Part shown: piece after piece, positions 52,736 to 61,353 of the stretch
How the letters are laid out: each line of letters starts with the position of its first letter
Position numbering within the stretch: the first letter of the stretch is position 1
NCBI GenBank assembly: GCA_023230455.1
Contig: JALNXH010000005.1
Coordinates: forward strand, 62,001-126,000
DNA from: Rhodocyclaceae bacterium
GTDB taxonomy: Bacteria > Pseudomonadota > Gammaproteobacteria > Burkholderiales > Rhodocyclaceae
Length of the DNA stretch: 64,000 bases
Direction: 5' to 3'
The notes under the pieces: generated by a model
Databases searched by the model: none
What the model saw: only the letters and a program-made list of their open reading frames with translations
Told to the model about the DNA's origin: nothing
Program-made: the position numbers and the translations under genes

Positions 52736-54250
52736 GTGACAAAAATTCGAATCAAACGATTGCGGCCGGAGACGGCCAACTTCGTCGCCTGGTTTGTGGT
52801 CGGGGTGCTCTCGTTGAGCCTGCTTATCTTCGGCTACGCGGGGATGACTATCAGCCAGGTCCGCGAGGAGTACGAAGAGCGCGCCGTTCAGACCACCTCC
52901 AACTTGGCGCTTGCGTTGGAGCGCGAAATTGCCGGCGTCGTCGCATCAAGCGATATCGTTCTGCTGTCGGTGATTGACGAAGTGGCGCGGCAGCAGGCCG
53001 ACGGCGGCATCGACGCGCGCATGTTGAACGCCTTCATTGAGCGACAGCGCTGGCGCTTTCCGTACATCGATGGCATTCGTCTGACCGACGCCCGGGGCGT
53101 TCTCCGCTACGGCAGCGAAGTGCGGGCGGATGCGCTGGTGGATATTTCGGATCGTGAGCACTTCAAGACGTTGCGCGATAGAAACGAAAATGATCTGGTG
53201 ATTTCCAAGCCGCAGCGAAGCCGCGCCAACAACAAGTGGGTCATCGTCTTCGCTCGCCGCATGAACAATCCGGATGGTTCGTTTTTCGGCATGGCCTTCA
53301 TTCCGATCACAGTGAAGACCCTGACGCGGACGTTCTCCGAGATCCGCGTCCCGAAAAGCGGGGTAATCGCGCTGCGCGGCGAAGATATGGGACTCATCGC
53401 CCGTTACCCTGCGATGGTGGCGGAAGACCGGTATGTTGGACAGACGACCGTTTCACCGGAGTTTCGCGAACTGCTCGCTGCCGGCAAGCGCGAAGGAACG
53501 TTCCACGCCACCACGCCATTGGACAATATTCAGCGCGTGCTCTCGTTCCGCAAGGTGGCAGACTATCCGTTGTACCTGATCGTCGGTCGCGCCAAGGACG
53601 AATATCTAGACGAATGGAGGCGCACAGTCAGCAAATCGATCGCGATGCTGTCGCTGTTCTTTGTCATTACGCTGCTGTTGTCGCTGCTTGTGCTTCTCTA
53701 TTGGAAAAAACTAACGCGGGCGACCGATTCGCTGGAGCGTATGGCCCATACCGATTTCCTTACCGGGCTGACGAATCGACGGGCATTTCTCGAAATCGCA
53801 GAACTTGAACTCGGCCGTGCCCGCCGCTACGGTAAACCGTTTTCGGTGCTGATGCTCGACATCGATCACTTTAAAGCGATCAACGACAGTTACGGGCACG
53901 AGGTCGGCGACAAGGTCCTGCAAAAGCTGGCGATGCTTTGCCATGACGGGCTGCGCGAAGTCGATTGCATCGGCCGCTGGGGCGGCGAGGAGTTCGTCGT
54001 CCTGTTGCCGGAAACCGAGGCGGACAGCGCCGCGGAAGCCGCCGAGCGAATACGTGTCGACGTGGCGAATAGCGAAATTGACACCGGTCTCAGCCTGCCG
54101 GTGAAGTTGACGCTGTCGATCGGACATGCCACGCTTTCGGCCGCCGACAAGAGCGTCGATGAACTGATCAACAAGGCTGACGAGGCCTTGTATCAGGCGA
54201 AAAATTCCGGCCGCAACAAGGTTGTCGCCTATACCTACAGCGGCGGTTGA
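52736..54250 (+). CDS. Membrane diguanylate cyclase with periplasmic Cache sensor
   Basis: A 504-residue protein with a GTG start. A helix at about 14-37, a periplasmic Cache-type sensor (about 45-290; contains REHFKTLRDRNENDLVISKPQ) and a second helix near 303-324 precede a GGDEF domain. The active-site motif is GGEEF at 416-420. The inhibitory I-site is intact as R407-x-x-D410, five residues before it. It should make c-di-GMP in response to a small ligand such as an amino or carboxylic acid. It ends 20 bases before the convergent NrfJ-like gene. Confidence 0.93.
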   Translation: MTKIRIKRLRPETANFVAWFVVGVLSLSLLIFGYAGMTISQVREEYEERAVQTTSNLALALEREIAGVVASSDIVLLSVIDEVARQQADGGIDARMLNAFIERQRWRFPYIDGIRLTDARGVLRYGSEVRADALVDISDREHFKTLRDRNENDLVISKPQRSRANNKWVIVFARRMNNPDGSFFGMAFIPITVKTLTRTFSEIRVPKSGVIALRGEDMGLIARYPAMVAEDRYVGQTTVSPEFRELLAAGKREGTFHATTPLDNIQRVLSFRKVADYPLYLIVGRAKDEYLDEWRRTVSKSIAMLSLFFVITLLLSLLVLLYWKKLTRATDSLERMAHTDFLTGLTNRRAFLEIAELELGRARRYGKPFSVLMLDIDHFKAINDSYGHEVGDKVLQKLAMLCHDGLREVDCIGRWGGEEFVVLLPETEADSAAEAAERIRVDVANSEIDTGLSLPVKLTLSIGHATLSAADKSVDELINKADEALYQAKNSGRNKVVAYTYSGG

Positions 54251-54270
54251 GTCGCCCGCAATACCTTTGC

Positions 54271-54681
54271 TTACGGTGCGGCGGTCACCGCCACATGGCC
54301 GACGAACATCACCGACTCAAAGCTGCGCTTGAGCAGCTTGCTGTAGAAATTGGTCATCACGCTGCCGTCCTCATAGCGGATGCTGCTGCCCGGTTTGACG
54401 GCCATTTTCGGCGCCGCAATCCAGCGTATGTCCTTGCCCTCGACGACCTCGATATAGGTGAATTCGTTGGCGTCGATCGACTGCTTCACTTTGCCCCGAT
54501 GCGGCAGTTCGCGGGCGCTGGGAGCCTTGTCCGGCATCAGCATGTCCTGCACCTGCTGCGGCGACGGATGGCCGGCGGGCGGCGCGGCCAGGGCGATCAG
54601 CGTCTGGGCGAACAGGAGTCCGCCGAATGCAGCGCAACGGCGCAGGAGTCGGGGCAGCGATTGGGGGGAAGGATTTGTCAT
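54271..54681 (-). CDS. NrfJ-like exported protein
   Basis: A 136-residue protein with an N-terminal signal peptide (RRCAAFGGLLFAQTLIALA, cleavage likely after ALA). The rest is a small OB-like beta domain: GKVKQSIDANEFTYIEVVEG, RWIAAPKMAVKPGSSI and VMTNFYSKLLKRSFESVMFVG. The spacing and the MxNFxSKxLxRxF pattern match NrfJ-related proteins linked to multiheme cytochromes or metal stress in some bacteria. No nrf genes are seen in the window. The function is therefore open. The start is taken at 54681. Confidence 0.7.
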   Translation of the reverse strand: MTNPSPQSLPRLLRRCAAFGGLLFAQTLIALAAPPAGHPSPQQVQDMLMPDKAPSARELPHRGKVKQSIDANEFTYIEVVEGKDIRWIAAPKMAVKPGSSIRYEDGSVMTNFYSKLLKRSFESVMFVGHVAVTAAP

Positions 54682-54755
54682 GATGCGGTTCCTTTGCGCG
54701 GCAGCGAGTGCGGTGATGTGGACGTGCGCCAGCATACCCGACGCCGTATCCGATC

Positions 54756-56390
54756 TCAGGGCAGGCGTTGCAGCAGCGCTGCCGCCGCCTTCTCTTCGAC
54801 CACCAGCACCAGTTTCATCATTGCCCGGCTGGCACCGACGAACAGCTTGCGCCGCGCCTTGTCGTCGAGTTCGGCGAAGTCGACCTCGGCGAGGATCACC
54901 GCCGGCGCGGCCTGGCCCTTGAAGCGATACACCGATTCGGTGAGCAGGTCGCCTTCCGCGTAGATCGGCTGGCCGAGCAGGTCGTAGCGGCCGCTGAAGG
55001 TCTTCAGCAAATTCGCTCCGAGTCTCTCCCGCTGGAGCAGTTGCGAGTTGTCGCGGCCGCGGTAGCTGAGAAGCGCCACGTCGCCCTTGCGGAAACCGGC
55101 CGAATAGCATTGGCGGACGGCTTCCTTCACCTGCTGCAACATCTCTTCGGCCGTGCGGTAGGTAAGGAATTCCACCTCGCTGCCGGCGAAGGGGGAGGCG
55201 GCTTCCATCGTTGCGCCGTCGTCCTGTAGGGCGTTGAGCAGTTTGACCACCGAGCGCGGGCAGCGGTAGTTGGCGCTGGCGTGCAGGCCGACCCAGCCGG
55301 GCAGGGCCACCGGCGGGCGGGCGTAGAGGTTTTGCATCGGATCTTCCAGCCAGAGCAGGCGGGCGTCGGGCCGCGCGTGGCGCAGCACTTGGTCGCGCCA
55401 TACTTCGGGAAAATCCTGGCCCTCGTCGACGATCACCGCATCGAAGCGCAGGGCTTCGGCGACCGGCCGTTGCGCGGCCTCGGCGACGAGCCGCTCGAAG
55501 GCGTCGGGCCGGGTGAAGTCGGGGACTGCGCTCGCTGCGCGCAGCGCTTGCTCGCAGAGGGTGTGGAAGGTGCAGGCGAGGCCGCCGGCCGGCGCAATGG
55601 CGGAAAAATGATCGGCCAGCGGACGATTGAAACAAACATAGAGCGGACGTTTACCCTCCGCGCAGGCGGCGCGGTATTCGGCCAGCGCCAGCTGGGTTTT
55701 GCCGGAGCCGGCGGTGCCGCTGACGCGCAGCCGGTATGGCGAGAAGTCGAGTTGCCGCGCCCAGTGCGCCAGCCCGCCGGATATCCGCGTCACCATCTCG
55801 CGCGCTTGGCCGAGCAGGGCGCTGACGTCGGCTTCGAGCTGGACAATGTCGCGCAGGAACTGATGTACCGGCCGTGCCTGCGCCTGTTCCTCGCCTTCGG
55901 CCAGGATCGCGCGGATGATCGACACCAGCCGCTCGCGGTTGGCCGCATCGACCACGCGCTCCGGCGCGAGACCGGCGGTCAGCGGATTGCGCACCCGGTA
56001 ATCGGGGCAGTAGAGCAGCGTATCGAGCTGCACTGCGGCGCAACCGGGGCGGGCGTGCAGTTTGCCGAGCAGGCCGTCGCGGCTGCGCGCCATCTGCACC
56101 GCCACCCGCTTGCTGCGGCCGCCGTAACGCTTTGCCAGGCCGTCGGCGGTTTCGTCGAGAAAGCCGCTCTTCTGTTCGATCATCAGCAGGTCGCCGGCGC
56201 GGTTGACGACGATGAAATCGATCTCGCCGTACATCGCAAAGCCGCGCTCGATGTTGGTCCAGTGCACTGCGTGATACACCGTGTAGCCGGCCGGCAGTCC
56301 GGTTTCGAGCAGGGCCAGGGTTTCGATTTCGCGCTGCGCTGCGCCGCTGCGGGACAGTTCGCGCCAGCCGTCGGGAACGATATGGGCCAT
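54756..56390 (-). CDS. NERD-domain SF1 helicase-like protein
   Basis: A 544-residue protein. The N-terminal part (about 35-150) has a NERD-like nuclease-related fold with GEIDFIVVNRAGDLLMIEQKSG, whose E, D and E-x-K residues match the nuclease core. From about 235 there is an SF1 helicase: Walker A SGTAGSGKTQLALAE, motif II VIVDEGQDFPEVW, RCPRSVVKLLNAL and a C-terminal VYRFKGQAAPAVILAEVDF. The start at M 56390 gives MAHIVPDGWRELS; an extra in-frame start at 56432 exists. It may act in DNA repair or defence. The genes around it are not defence genes. Confidence 0.85.
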   Translation of the reverse strand: MAHIVPDGWRELSRSGAAQREIETLALLETGLPAGYTVYHAVHWTNIERGFAMYGEIDFIVVNRAGDLLMIEQKSGFLDETADGLAKRYGGRSKRVAVQMARSRDGLLGKLHARPGCAAVQLDTLLYCPDYRVRNPLTAGLAPERVVDAANRERLVSIIRAILAEGEEQAQARPVHQFLRDIVQLEADVSALLGQAREMVTRISGGLAHWARQLDFSPYRLRVSGTAGSGKTQLALAEYRAACAEGKRPLYVCFNRPLADHFSAIAPAGGLACTFHTLCEQALRAASAVPDFTRPDAFERLVAEAAQRPVAEALRFDAVIVDEGQDFPEVWRDQVLRHARPDARLLWLEDPMQNLYARPPVALPGWVGLHASANYRCPRSVVKLLNALQDDGATMEAASPFAGSEVEFLTYRTAEEMLQQVKEAVRQCYSAGFRKGDVALLSYRGRDNSQLLQRERLGANLLKTFSGRYDLLGQPIYAEGDLLTESVYRFKGQAAPAVILAEVDFAELDDKARRKLFVGASRAMMKLVLVVEEKAAAALLQRLP

Positions 56391-56478
56391 GGGGCAGATA
56401 GTCGGGGATGAAGTCGGGGCAGACGGTATCATCCCCCGCTCTTCGATTGGTTACGTATCAGCGGGGGATTTTGGGTAG

Positions 56479-57600
56479 ATGAACGAGTTTCCGCAAATCC
56501 ACTGGGACGAGGGCGGGGCGCCCCACGTTGCCCGCTGGCGCTCCGAGGGTGGCACGCCGCCGCCGCAACGGGTCGCGATCGCCGACGACCGCACCACCGC
56601 CGATGCTGCTTTTCGCCTGGCGTGCGAAGGCACGGCGCTGCTTTGGCGCGGCGACTTCCAGAACGCCCGCCAGCTGCTCCAGGCGCTGGCCCGCCGCGCC
56701 GAGCGCAAGCCGCGCAAGGCCGCGGCGACGCTGACCGAGGCCTTCCACCGGCATCGCATGGCCCAAGCCCAGCGCGCACGCACCCTCGGCATGCTGCTGA
56801 TTCCCTGCGCGGCCGACTACCGTATCCCCTTGCGCCGCGCGCCCGATATCGCGGCGGCCTGTAACGAGGCCTACGGCGAGCCGGCGGAGGACTTCGTCGT
56901 CTCGCTGCGCGAACTGCTGGGATTGATCGGCGCCCACGAGTGGCGCAAGAAGGGCGTGGACATTCCGGCCCTCGGCGCACGCATCCATCCGCACTACGGC
57001 GTGTTTTCGCCGGTGCGCGGCGAATATGTGGAGCTGGTGGCGCAGGCTGCGTTGCCCGCCGGGGTGCTGGCCTTCGACATTGGCACCGGCACAGGGGTGC
57101 TCGCCGCGCTGCTGGCCCGGCTTGGCGTAACGCGCGTGATCGCCACCGACACCTCGCCGCGCGCCCTGGCCTGCGCCCGCGACAACATCGTCCGTCTCGG
57201 TCTGGGAAAACAGGTCGAGGTGGTCGAAGCCGACCTGTTCCCGCCCGGCCGGGCGGCGCTGGCGGTGTGCAACCCGCCCTGGCTGCCGGGGCGCCCCAGC
57301 TCGACGCTGGAACAGGCGGTGTACGACCTCGACAGCCGCATGCTGTTGGGTTTTATCAACGGCCTGAAAGACCATCTGGAGCCGGCCGGCGAGGGCTGGC
57401 TGATCCTCTCCGATCTCGCCGAACATCTCGGCCTGCGTACGCACCAGCAACTGCTCGACGCGATTGCCGCTGCCGGCTTGAAGGTGCTGGGCCGCGTCGA
57501 TACCAAGCCGCGGCATCCACGCGCGGCAGATCGGAGCGACCCACTGCATGCGGCGCGGAAACTGGAATTGACTTCGTTGTGGCGGTTGGGGGTGATTTGA
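56479..57600 (+). CDS. SAM-dependent methyltransferase with NPPW motif
   Basis: A 373-residue class I methyltransferase. The SAM-binding loop is FDIGTGTGVLAALLARL and the catalytic motif VCNPPWLPG is of the NPPY/NPPW type that methylates amide or ring nitrogen. A roughly 190-residue N-terminal region, rich in arginine, has no family I recognise and may bind RNA or a protein. The C-terminus has HPRAADRSDPLHAARKLE. Substrate unknown. It is divergent from the NERD helicase gene and 88 bases away. Confidence 0.8.
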   Translation: MNEFPQIHWDEGGAPHVARWRSEGGTPPPQRVAIADDRTTADAAFRLACEGTALLWRGDFQNARQLLQALARRAERKPRKAAATLTEAFHRHRMAQAQRARTLGMLLIPCAADYRIPLRRAPDIAAACNEAYGEPAEDFVVSLRELLGLIGAHEWRKKGVDIPALGARIHPHYGVFSPVRGEYVELVAQAALPAGVLAFDIGTGTGVLAALLARLGVTRVIATDTSPRALACARDNIVRLGLGKQVEVVEADLFPPGRAALAVCNPPWLPGRPSSTLEQAVYDLDSRMLLGFINGLKDHLEPAGEGWLILSDLAEHLGLRTHQQLLDAIAAAGLKVLGRVDTKPRHPRAADRSDPLHAARKLELTSLWRLGVI

Positions 57601-57726
57601 CGTTGGATCAGAACTCCGACCCGCAACCGCACCATCTTCAGCGGGGGGCGAATGCCAGTCTTGAGTGGGGAATGCTGTTTGGTGTACGATGCGTGATGTT
57701 TGATGCGGCGTTATAGGAGATCCGCT

Positions 57727-57957
57727 ATGCGAACCACTTTATCCATTGACGATGATGTTCTGACCGCAGTCAAAGGGCTGGCGCAGGCACAGCACCGCAG
57801 CGTCGGCGAAATACTTTCGGCGTTGGCGCGACAGGCGTTGCGACCTGTTGCGCCGAGCGGCACTGTGCGCAACGGGGTTCCCTTGCTGGCGCTACGCGCC
57901 GGAGCGGCACCGGTAACGCCCGAATTGGTCAATCGATTACGTGACGAGCTGCCCTGA
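57727..57957 (+). CDS. Ribbon-helix-helix antitoxin, VapB-like
   Basis: A 76-residue protein. MRTTLSIDDDVLTAVKGLAQAQHRSVGEIL is the classic RHH DNA-binding motif (first beta strand then two helices), and the C-terminal third is proline- and alanine-rich, ready to bind the toxin. It follows AGGAG upstream of the ATG at 57727. The last base of its stop is the first base of the PIN gene's ATG (TGATGA), typical of VapBC-type pairs. It would repress the operon and neutralise the toxin. Confidence 0.88.
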   Translation: MRTTLSIDDDVLTAVKGLAQAQHRSVGEILSALARQALRPVAPSGTVRNGVPLLALRAGAAPVTPELVNRLRDELP

Positions 57958-58382
57958 TGACGTTTCTGCTCGATGTCAATGTACTGATCGCCTTGATCGA
58001 CCCGGCGCATATTCAGCACGATGCAGCACATGACTGGTTTGCGGCCCACCAGCAATCCTGGGCCACCTGCCCCCTGACCGAAAACGGCGTGCTGCGCATC
58101 GTCGGGCATACCCGTTACCCAAACTCTCCCGGCACGCCGTCTGCCGTGGCGTCTTTGATGGCAGGCTTGCGCGCCCTACCTGGTCACGTGTATTGGCCTG
58201 ACGACATTAGCTTGCTGGATACCGAGCGCTTCGATATGGCGCGATTGTTGAGTTCAGGGCAAGTGACAGATAGTTATCTATTGGGATTGGCGCTGGCCCA
58301 CGGCGGGCAGCTGGCAACTTTTGATCGTCGTCTGGTGACGGTTGCCGTGCGCGACGGTGCGAAGGGCTTGCATTTGATTTGA
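57957..58382 (+). CDS. PIN-domain ribonuclease toxin, VapC-like
   Basis: A 141-residue PIN protein. The acidic residues D5 in FLLDVNVLIALID, E42 in PLTENGVLR and later D residues in QVTDSYLLGLALAHGGQLATFD form the usual metal site. VapC enzymes cut tRNA or rRNA. It is co-translated with the RHH antitoxin. The pair lies after an apparently unrelated methyltransferase and before the RlmI-like gene, so it looks like a mobile cassette placed between them. Confidence 0.9.
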   Translation: MTFLLDVNVLIALIDPAHIQHDAAHDWFAAHQQSWATCPLTENGVLRIVGHTRYPNSPGTPSAVASLMAGLRALPGHVYWPDDISLLDTERFDMARLLSSGQVTDSYLLGLALAHGGQLATFDRRLVTVAVRDGAKGLHLI

Positions 58383-58549
58383 TATGAACGGCGTTACCGA
58401 ACTCACTCCATACGGATTTGGTGTGGCCTCGCCAGGCGCGACCGGCGAAGCATTAAAACTAGGCGCAGCTTGGCGCCGGAACGGTCGGTATAGGAAAACA
58501 GGCTTCGACAGGTGCGGCTGAATCCGCGTTTTCCTCGGTCAGTTCGGGT

Positions 58550-59566
58550 TCAGACCCGCAGCAGCACCATCTTCAGCGGCGGGTTGCCGTCGGTGCTGGG
58601 AAAGTCGGCTTCCGGCATGATCCATTCGGCTTCGCGGACTTCACGGCCGGCCTTGCGTGCGCTGCGCTGCAACTGGTCGAGCCAGGCATCGCGCGGTACT
58701 TCGGCGACGTTGTTGCAGCAGATCAGGCTGCCGCCCTCGGCGGTGGCGAGCAGTGCGGGCTTGAACAGCGCCGGATAGTCGCGGATCAGGTCCACCACGC
58801 CGAAGGCGCTCTTGGCGTAGCGCGGCGGATCGAGGAACACCAGGTCGAACTGCCGCGGCTCCAGCTTGGGAAACGGCGGCATGCGTTTGCCGCGCACCAT
58901 CTGTCCCTGGCCGATGCCGGCGAGTTGCCGCAGCGCCGGGAAGACGTCGCTGAGGATGAAGCGCGGGCGATGCGGCAGGGTATTCAGGCGGGCGTTTTCC
59001 TTGCCCACGCCGAGGCTGGTTTCGGCGAAGTCCACATTCATCACGAACGACGATCCGGCCTTGGCCGCGGCGATGCCGACGCCGCAGGTGTAGGCGAACA
59101 GGTTGAGCAGCGACTTGCCGGCCGCCTCCTGCATCACCCGCCGCCGTCCGGCGCGCAGGTCGAGGAACAGCCACGGGTCCTGCCCCGAATGGCGGCCCTG
59201 GATGTGGTACTGGACGCCGAATTCGCGGCAGATGCGCGGCATCATCGCGTGTTCCAGCTCGATGCCGCTGAGCGGATTGCTGATGCGCGAGTTGGCGCGG
59301 CTGCGGTCGTTGTACACCGGCGTCAATTCCGGCAGCGCCGCTGCGTAGAAGATTTCCACCGCGTTGAGCTGCGCGTCGTCGAGGGGATTGTGGAAGCTCT
59401 GCACCAGCAGCAGATCGCCGTAGCGGTCCACCGTCAGGCCCGGATGCCCTTCGACGCTGCCGTGGAACAGGCGGTAGGCATCGGTATCCTCGGCGTGAAG
59501 CTGCTTCAGCAGGTCGGCGCGGGCGGCGAGCGCCGCGGCGAGGGAATCGGTGAGGGCTGCGGACAT
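58550..59566 (-). CDS. RlmI/RlmK-like class I rRNA methyltransferase without PUA domain
   Basis: A 338-residue methyltransferase. LLNLFAYTCGVGIAAAKAG is the SAM-binding motif and VFLDPPRYAKSAFG the catalytic loop usual in 23S rRNA cytosine-C5 methyltransferases such as RlmI. The N-terminus (RLFHGSVEGHPGLTVDRYGDLLLVQ) matches the RlmI substrate region, but the PUA domain that starts RlmI is missing. It could be an RlmI relative with a different target. No clear partner is nearby. Confidence 0.8.
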   Translation of the reverse strand: MSAALTDSLAAALAARADLLKQLHAEDTDAYRLFHGSVEGHPGLTVDRYGDLLLVQSFHNPLDDAQLNAVEIFYAAALPELTPVYNDRSRANSRISNPLSGIELEHAMMPRICREFGVQYHIQGRHSGQDPWLFLDLRAGRRRVMQEAAGKSLLNLFAYTCGVGIAAAKAGSSFVMNVDFAETSLGVGKENARLNTLPHRPRFILSDVFPALRQLAGIGQGQMVRGKRMPPFPKLEPRQFDLVFLDPPRYAKSAFGVVDLIRDYPALFKPALLATAEGGSLICCNNVAEVPRDAWLDQLQRSARKAGREVREAEWIMPEADFPSTDGNPPLKMVLLRV

Positions 59567-59650
59567 GGAGAGGCGGGAAAGTCGGGAAGGGGCTAGATGA
59601 TACAGGGCCGGCCGCTCGATGCCTGCGAATCCGGCCGGTCGGCGGGCGGT

Positions 59651-60916
59651 TTAACCGAAACGCCGCGCCGCTTCCACCGCCAGACCGCTGCCGATGCTGC
59701 CGAACAGGTCGCCTTCCATGCGTCGCGCCAGGGGCAGCAGGCTCGCGATGTGGTGGCGCAGCAGCGGCACACCGCTGGCCCCGCCGGTGAAGAACACGGT
59801 ATCCACGGCATCGGCCCGGATGCCTGCGTCGGCCAGCAGCCGGCTCAGCATGGCGCCGATCTTTTCCACCAGATGACGGGTCGCCTGCTCGAACTCCAGT
59901 CGCGTCAGCTTGTGGCGCAGGCCCGGTTCCAGCCGGTCCAGCCGGAGGGTGGCGCGGGCGCCGTTTGAAAGCGCGATCTTGGCGTCTTCCACCTGCATTG
60001 CCAGCCAGTGGCCGGCACGGTCGCGGATCAGCCGGAGCAGCCGGTCCATGGCTTCCGGCGCCTGGGTGTCGAGGTAGAGTTCCTGCAGTTCGGCCCAGAC
60101 GGGGCGGGTATAGGTCTGGTTGATGGTGTGCCAGGTGGCCAGATTCATGTAGTAACTGGAGGGCATTTCCAGGCCGCGCTTGAGTCGGCTGCGATAGCCG
60201 AGCAGGGGCATGACGCCTTCCAGGCTGAGATGGCGGTCGAAGTTGGTGCCGCCGATGTGCACTCCGCCGTTGGCCAACAGGTCGCCACGCCGGTCGGCGG
60301 CCTGCGCGCGTTGCGGCGACAGCCGGATCAGCGAAAAATCGGAGGTGCCGCCACCGATGTCGGCGATCAGTACCAATTCCTCGCGGTCGAGCTGTCGTTC
60401 GTAGTGGTAGGCCGCGGCGACCGGCTCGAACTGGAAGCTGATCTCGCGAAAGCCCGCCGCGCGGGCGACGGCTTCAAGGGTTTGCTCAGCCTGGCGGTCG
60501 GCGCAGGGATCGTCGTCGACAAAAAATACCGGGCGTCCGAACACCGCCTGATCGAAGGGGCGGCCGGCGGCGGCCTCGGTGCGGCGCTTGAGTTCGGCGA
60601 TGAACTGGCCGAGCAGTTCGCGGTAGGGCAGGGAGCGGCCCTGTACCTCGGTCCGGCCGTCCATCAACGGGCTGCCGAGCAGGCTCTTCAGGGCGCGCAT
60701 GAGTCGGCCTTCGTAGCCGTCGAGGTATTCGTTGAGGCCTGCCCGGCCGACGCTGACGGTATTTTCGTCGGCGTTGAAAAAGATCACCGAGGGCAGGGTG
60801 AACTTACCGTCTTCGAGGGCCAGCAGCGGCGGCTGGTCGGGACGCAGCCATCCTGCTGTGGAGTTCGAGGTGCCGAAATCGATGCCGCAGGCGCGGGCGG
60901 GTGTTGCGACAGACAT
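59651..60916 (-). CDS. YegD-like Hsp70-family protein
   Basis: A 421-residue DnaK-like ATPase without a substrate-binding domain. The phosphate loop is CGIDFGTSNSTAGWL and the second phosphate motif VLIADIGGGTSDFSLIR. DTVFFTGGASGVPLLRHHIA is the adenosine motif. YegD homologues have these ATPase lobes only and an unclear function. The ATG at 60916 is the first plausible start. It is divergent from the S4 gene over a 190-base gap with no feature I can identify. Confidence 0.88.
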   Translation of the reverse strand: MSVATPARACGIDFGTSNSTAGWLRPDQPPLLALEDGKFTLPSVIFFNADENTVSVGRAGLNEYLDGYEGRLMRALKSLLGSPLMDGRTEVQGRSLPYRELLGQFIAELKRRTEAAAGRPFDQAVFGRPVFFVDDDPCADRQAEQTLEAVARAAGFREISFQFEPVAAAYHYERQLDREELVLIADIGGGTSDFSLIRLSPQRAQAADRRGDLLANGGVHIGGTNFDRHLSLEGVMPLLGYRSRLKRGLEMPSSYYMNLATWHTINQTYTRPVWAELQELYLDTQAPEAMDRLLRLIRDRAGHWLAMQVEDAKIALSNGARATLRLDRLEPGLRHKLTRLEFEQATRHLVEKIGAMLSRLLADAGIRADAVDTVFFTGGASGVPLLRHHIASLLPLARRMEGDLFGSIGSGLAVEAARRFG

Positions 60917-61106
60917 GGAACGGGGCGGGGCCGGGGGCGGCGCTAAAAAGGGGGGCGATGCTACTGCGGCCGGGCGTAAAAGTCGAATCGCCGGCGCCTT
61001 GCCGCCGTCGGTCGGGGATGCGGGTGGCTGAGATGAAATTCGCCCATGCCGCCGCCCCCTTTGGGCTAACATGGCGCCCCTTCGTTCGCCCCCTTTCCGT
61101 TCCCTC

Positions 61107-61337
61107 ATGGCCAGTCATCGCTACGCGTTGAGCGCCGAGTTCATCGAACTCAATGTCCTGCTGAAAGTGCTTGGCCTGATTTCTTCGGGCGGCGCGGCGA
61201 AAAACCTGATCGCGGCGGGCGAAGTGCGTGTCGACGGCGCGGTGGAGACTCGCATTCGGCGCAAGTTGCGGGGTGGACAGCGGGTCGAGCTTGGCGACGA
61301 CGTCGTGCTGTTGGTCGCCGACGAACAAAACGATTGA
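61107..61337 (+). CDS. S4-domain RNA-binding protein, YbcJ-like
   Basis: A 76-residue small S4 domain. LKVLGLISSGGAAKNLIAAGEVRVDGAVETRI is the S4 core (alpha-L) with the basic RRKLRGGQRVELGDDVVLL loop. These small proteins bind RNA or the ribosome and are widespread next to ABC-F or tRNA-related genes. It precedes uup by 16 bases, so co-expression is likely. Confidence 0.85.
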   Translation: MASHRYALSAEFIELNVLLKVLGLISSGGAAKNLIAAGEVRVDGAVETRIRRKLRGGQRVELGDDVVLLVADEQND

Positions 61338-61353
61338 TTGAATTGGAATTCCC

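Noticed and set aside
58500..58540. Weak hairpin GCGGCTGAATCCGC with GTTTTCC tail after vapC
   Set aside because: Stem of four base pairs only, too short to claim a terminator.
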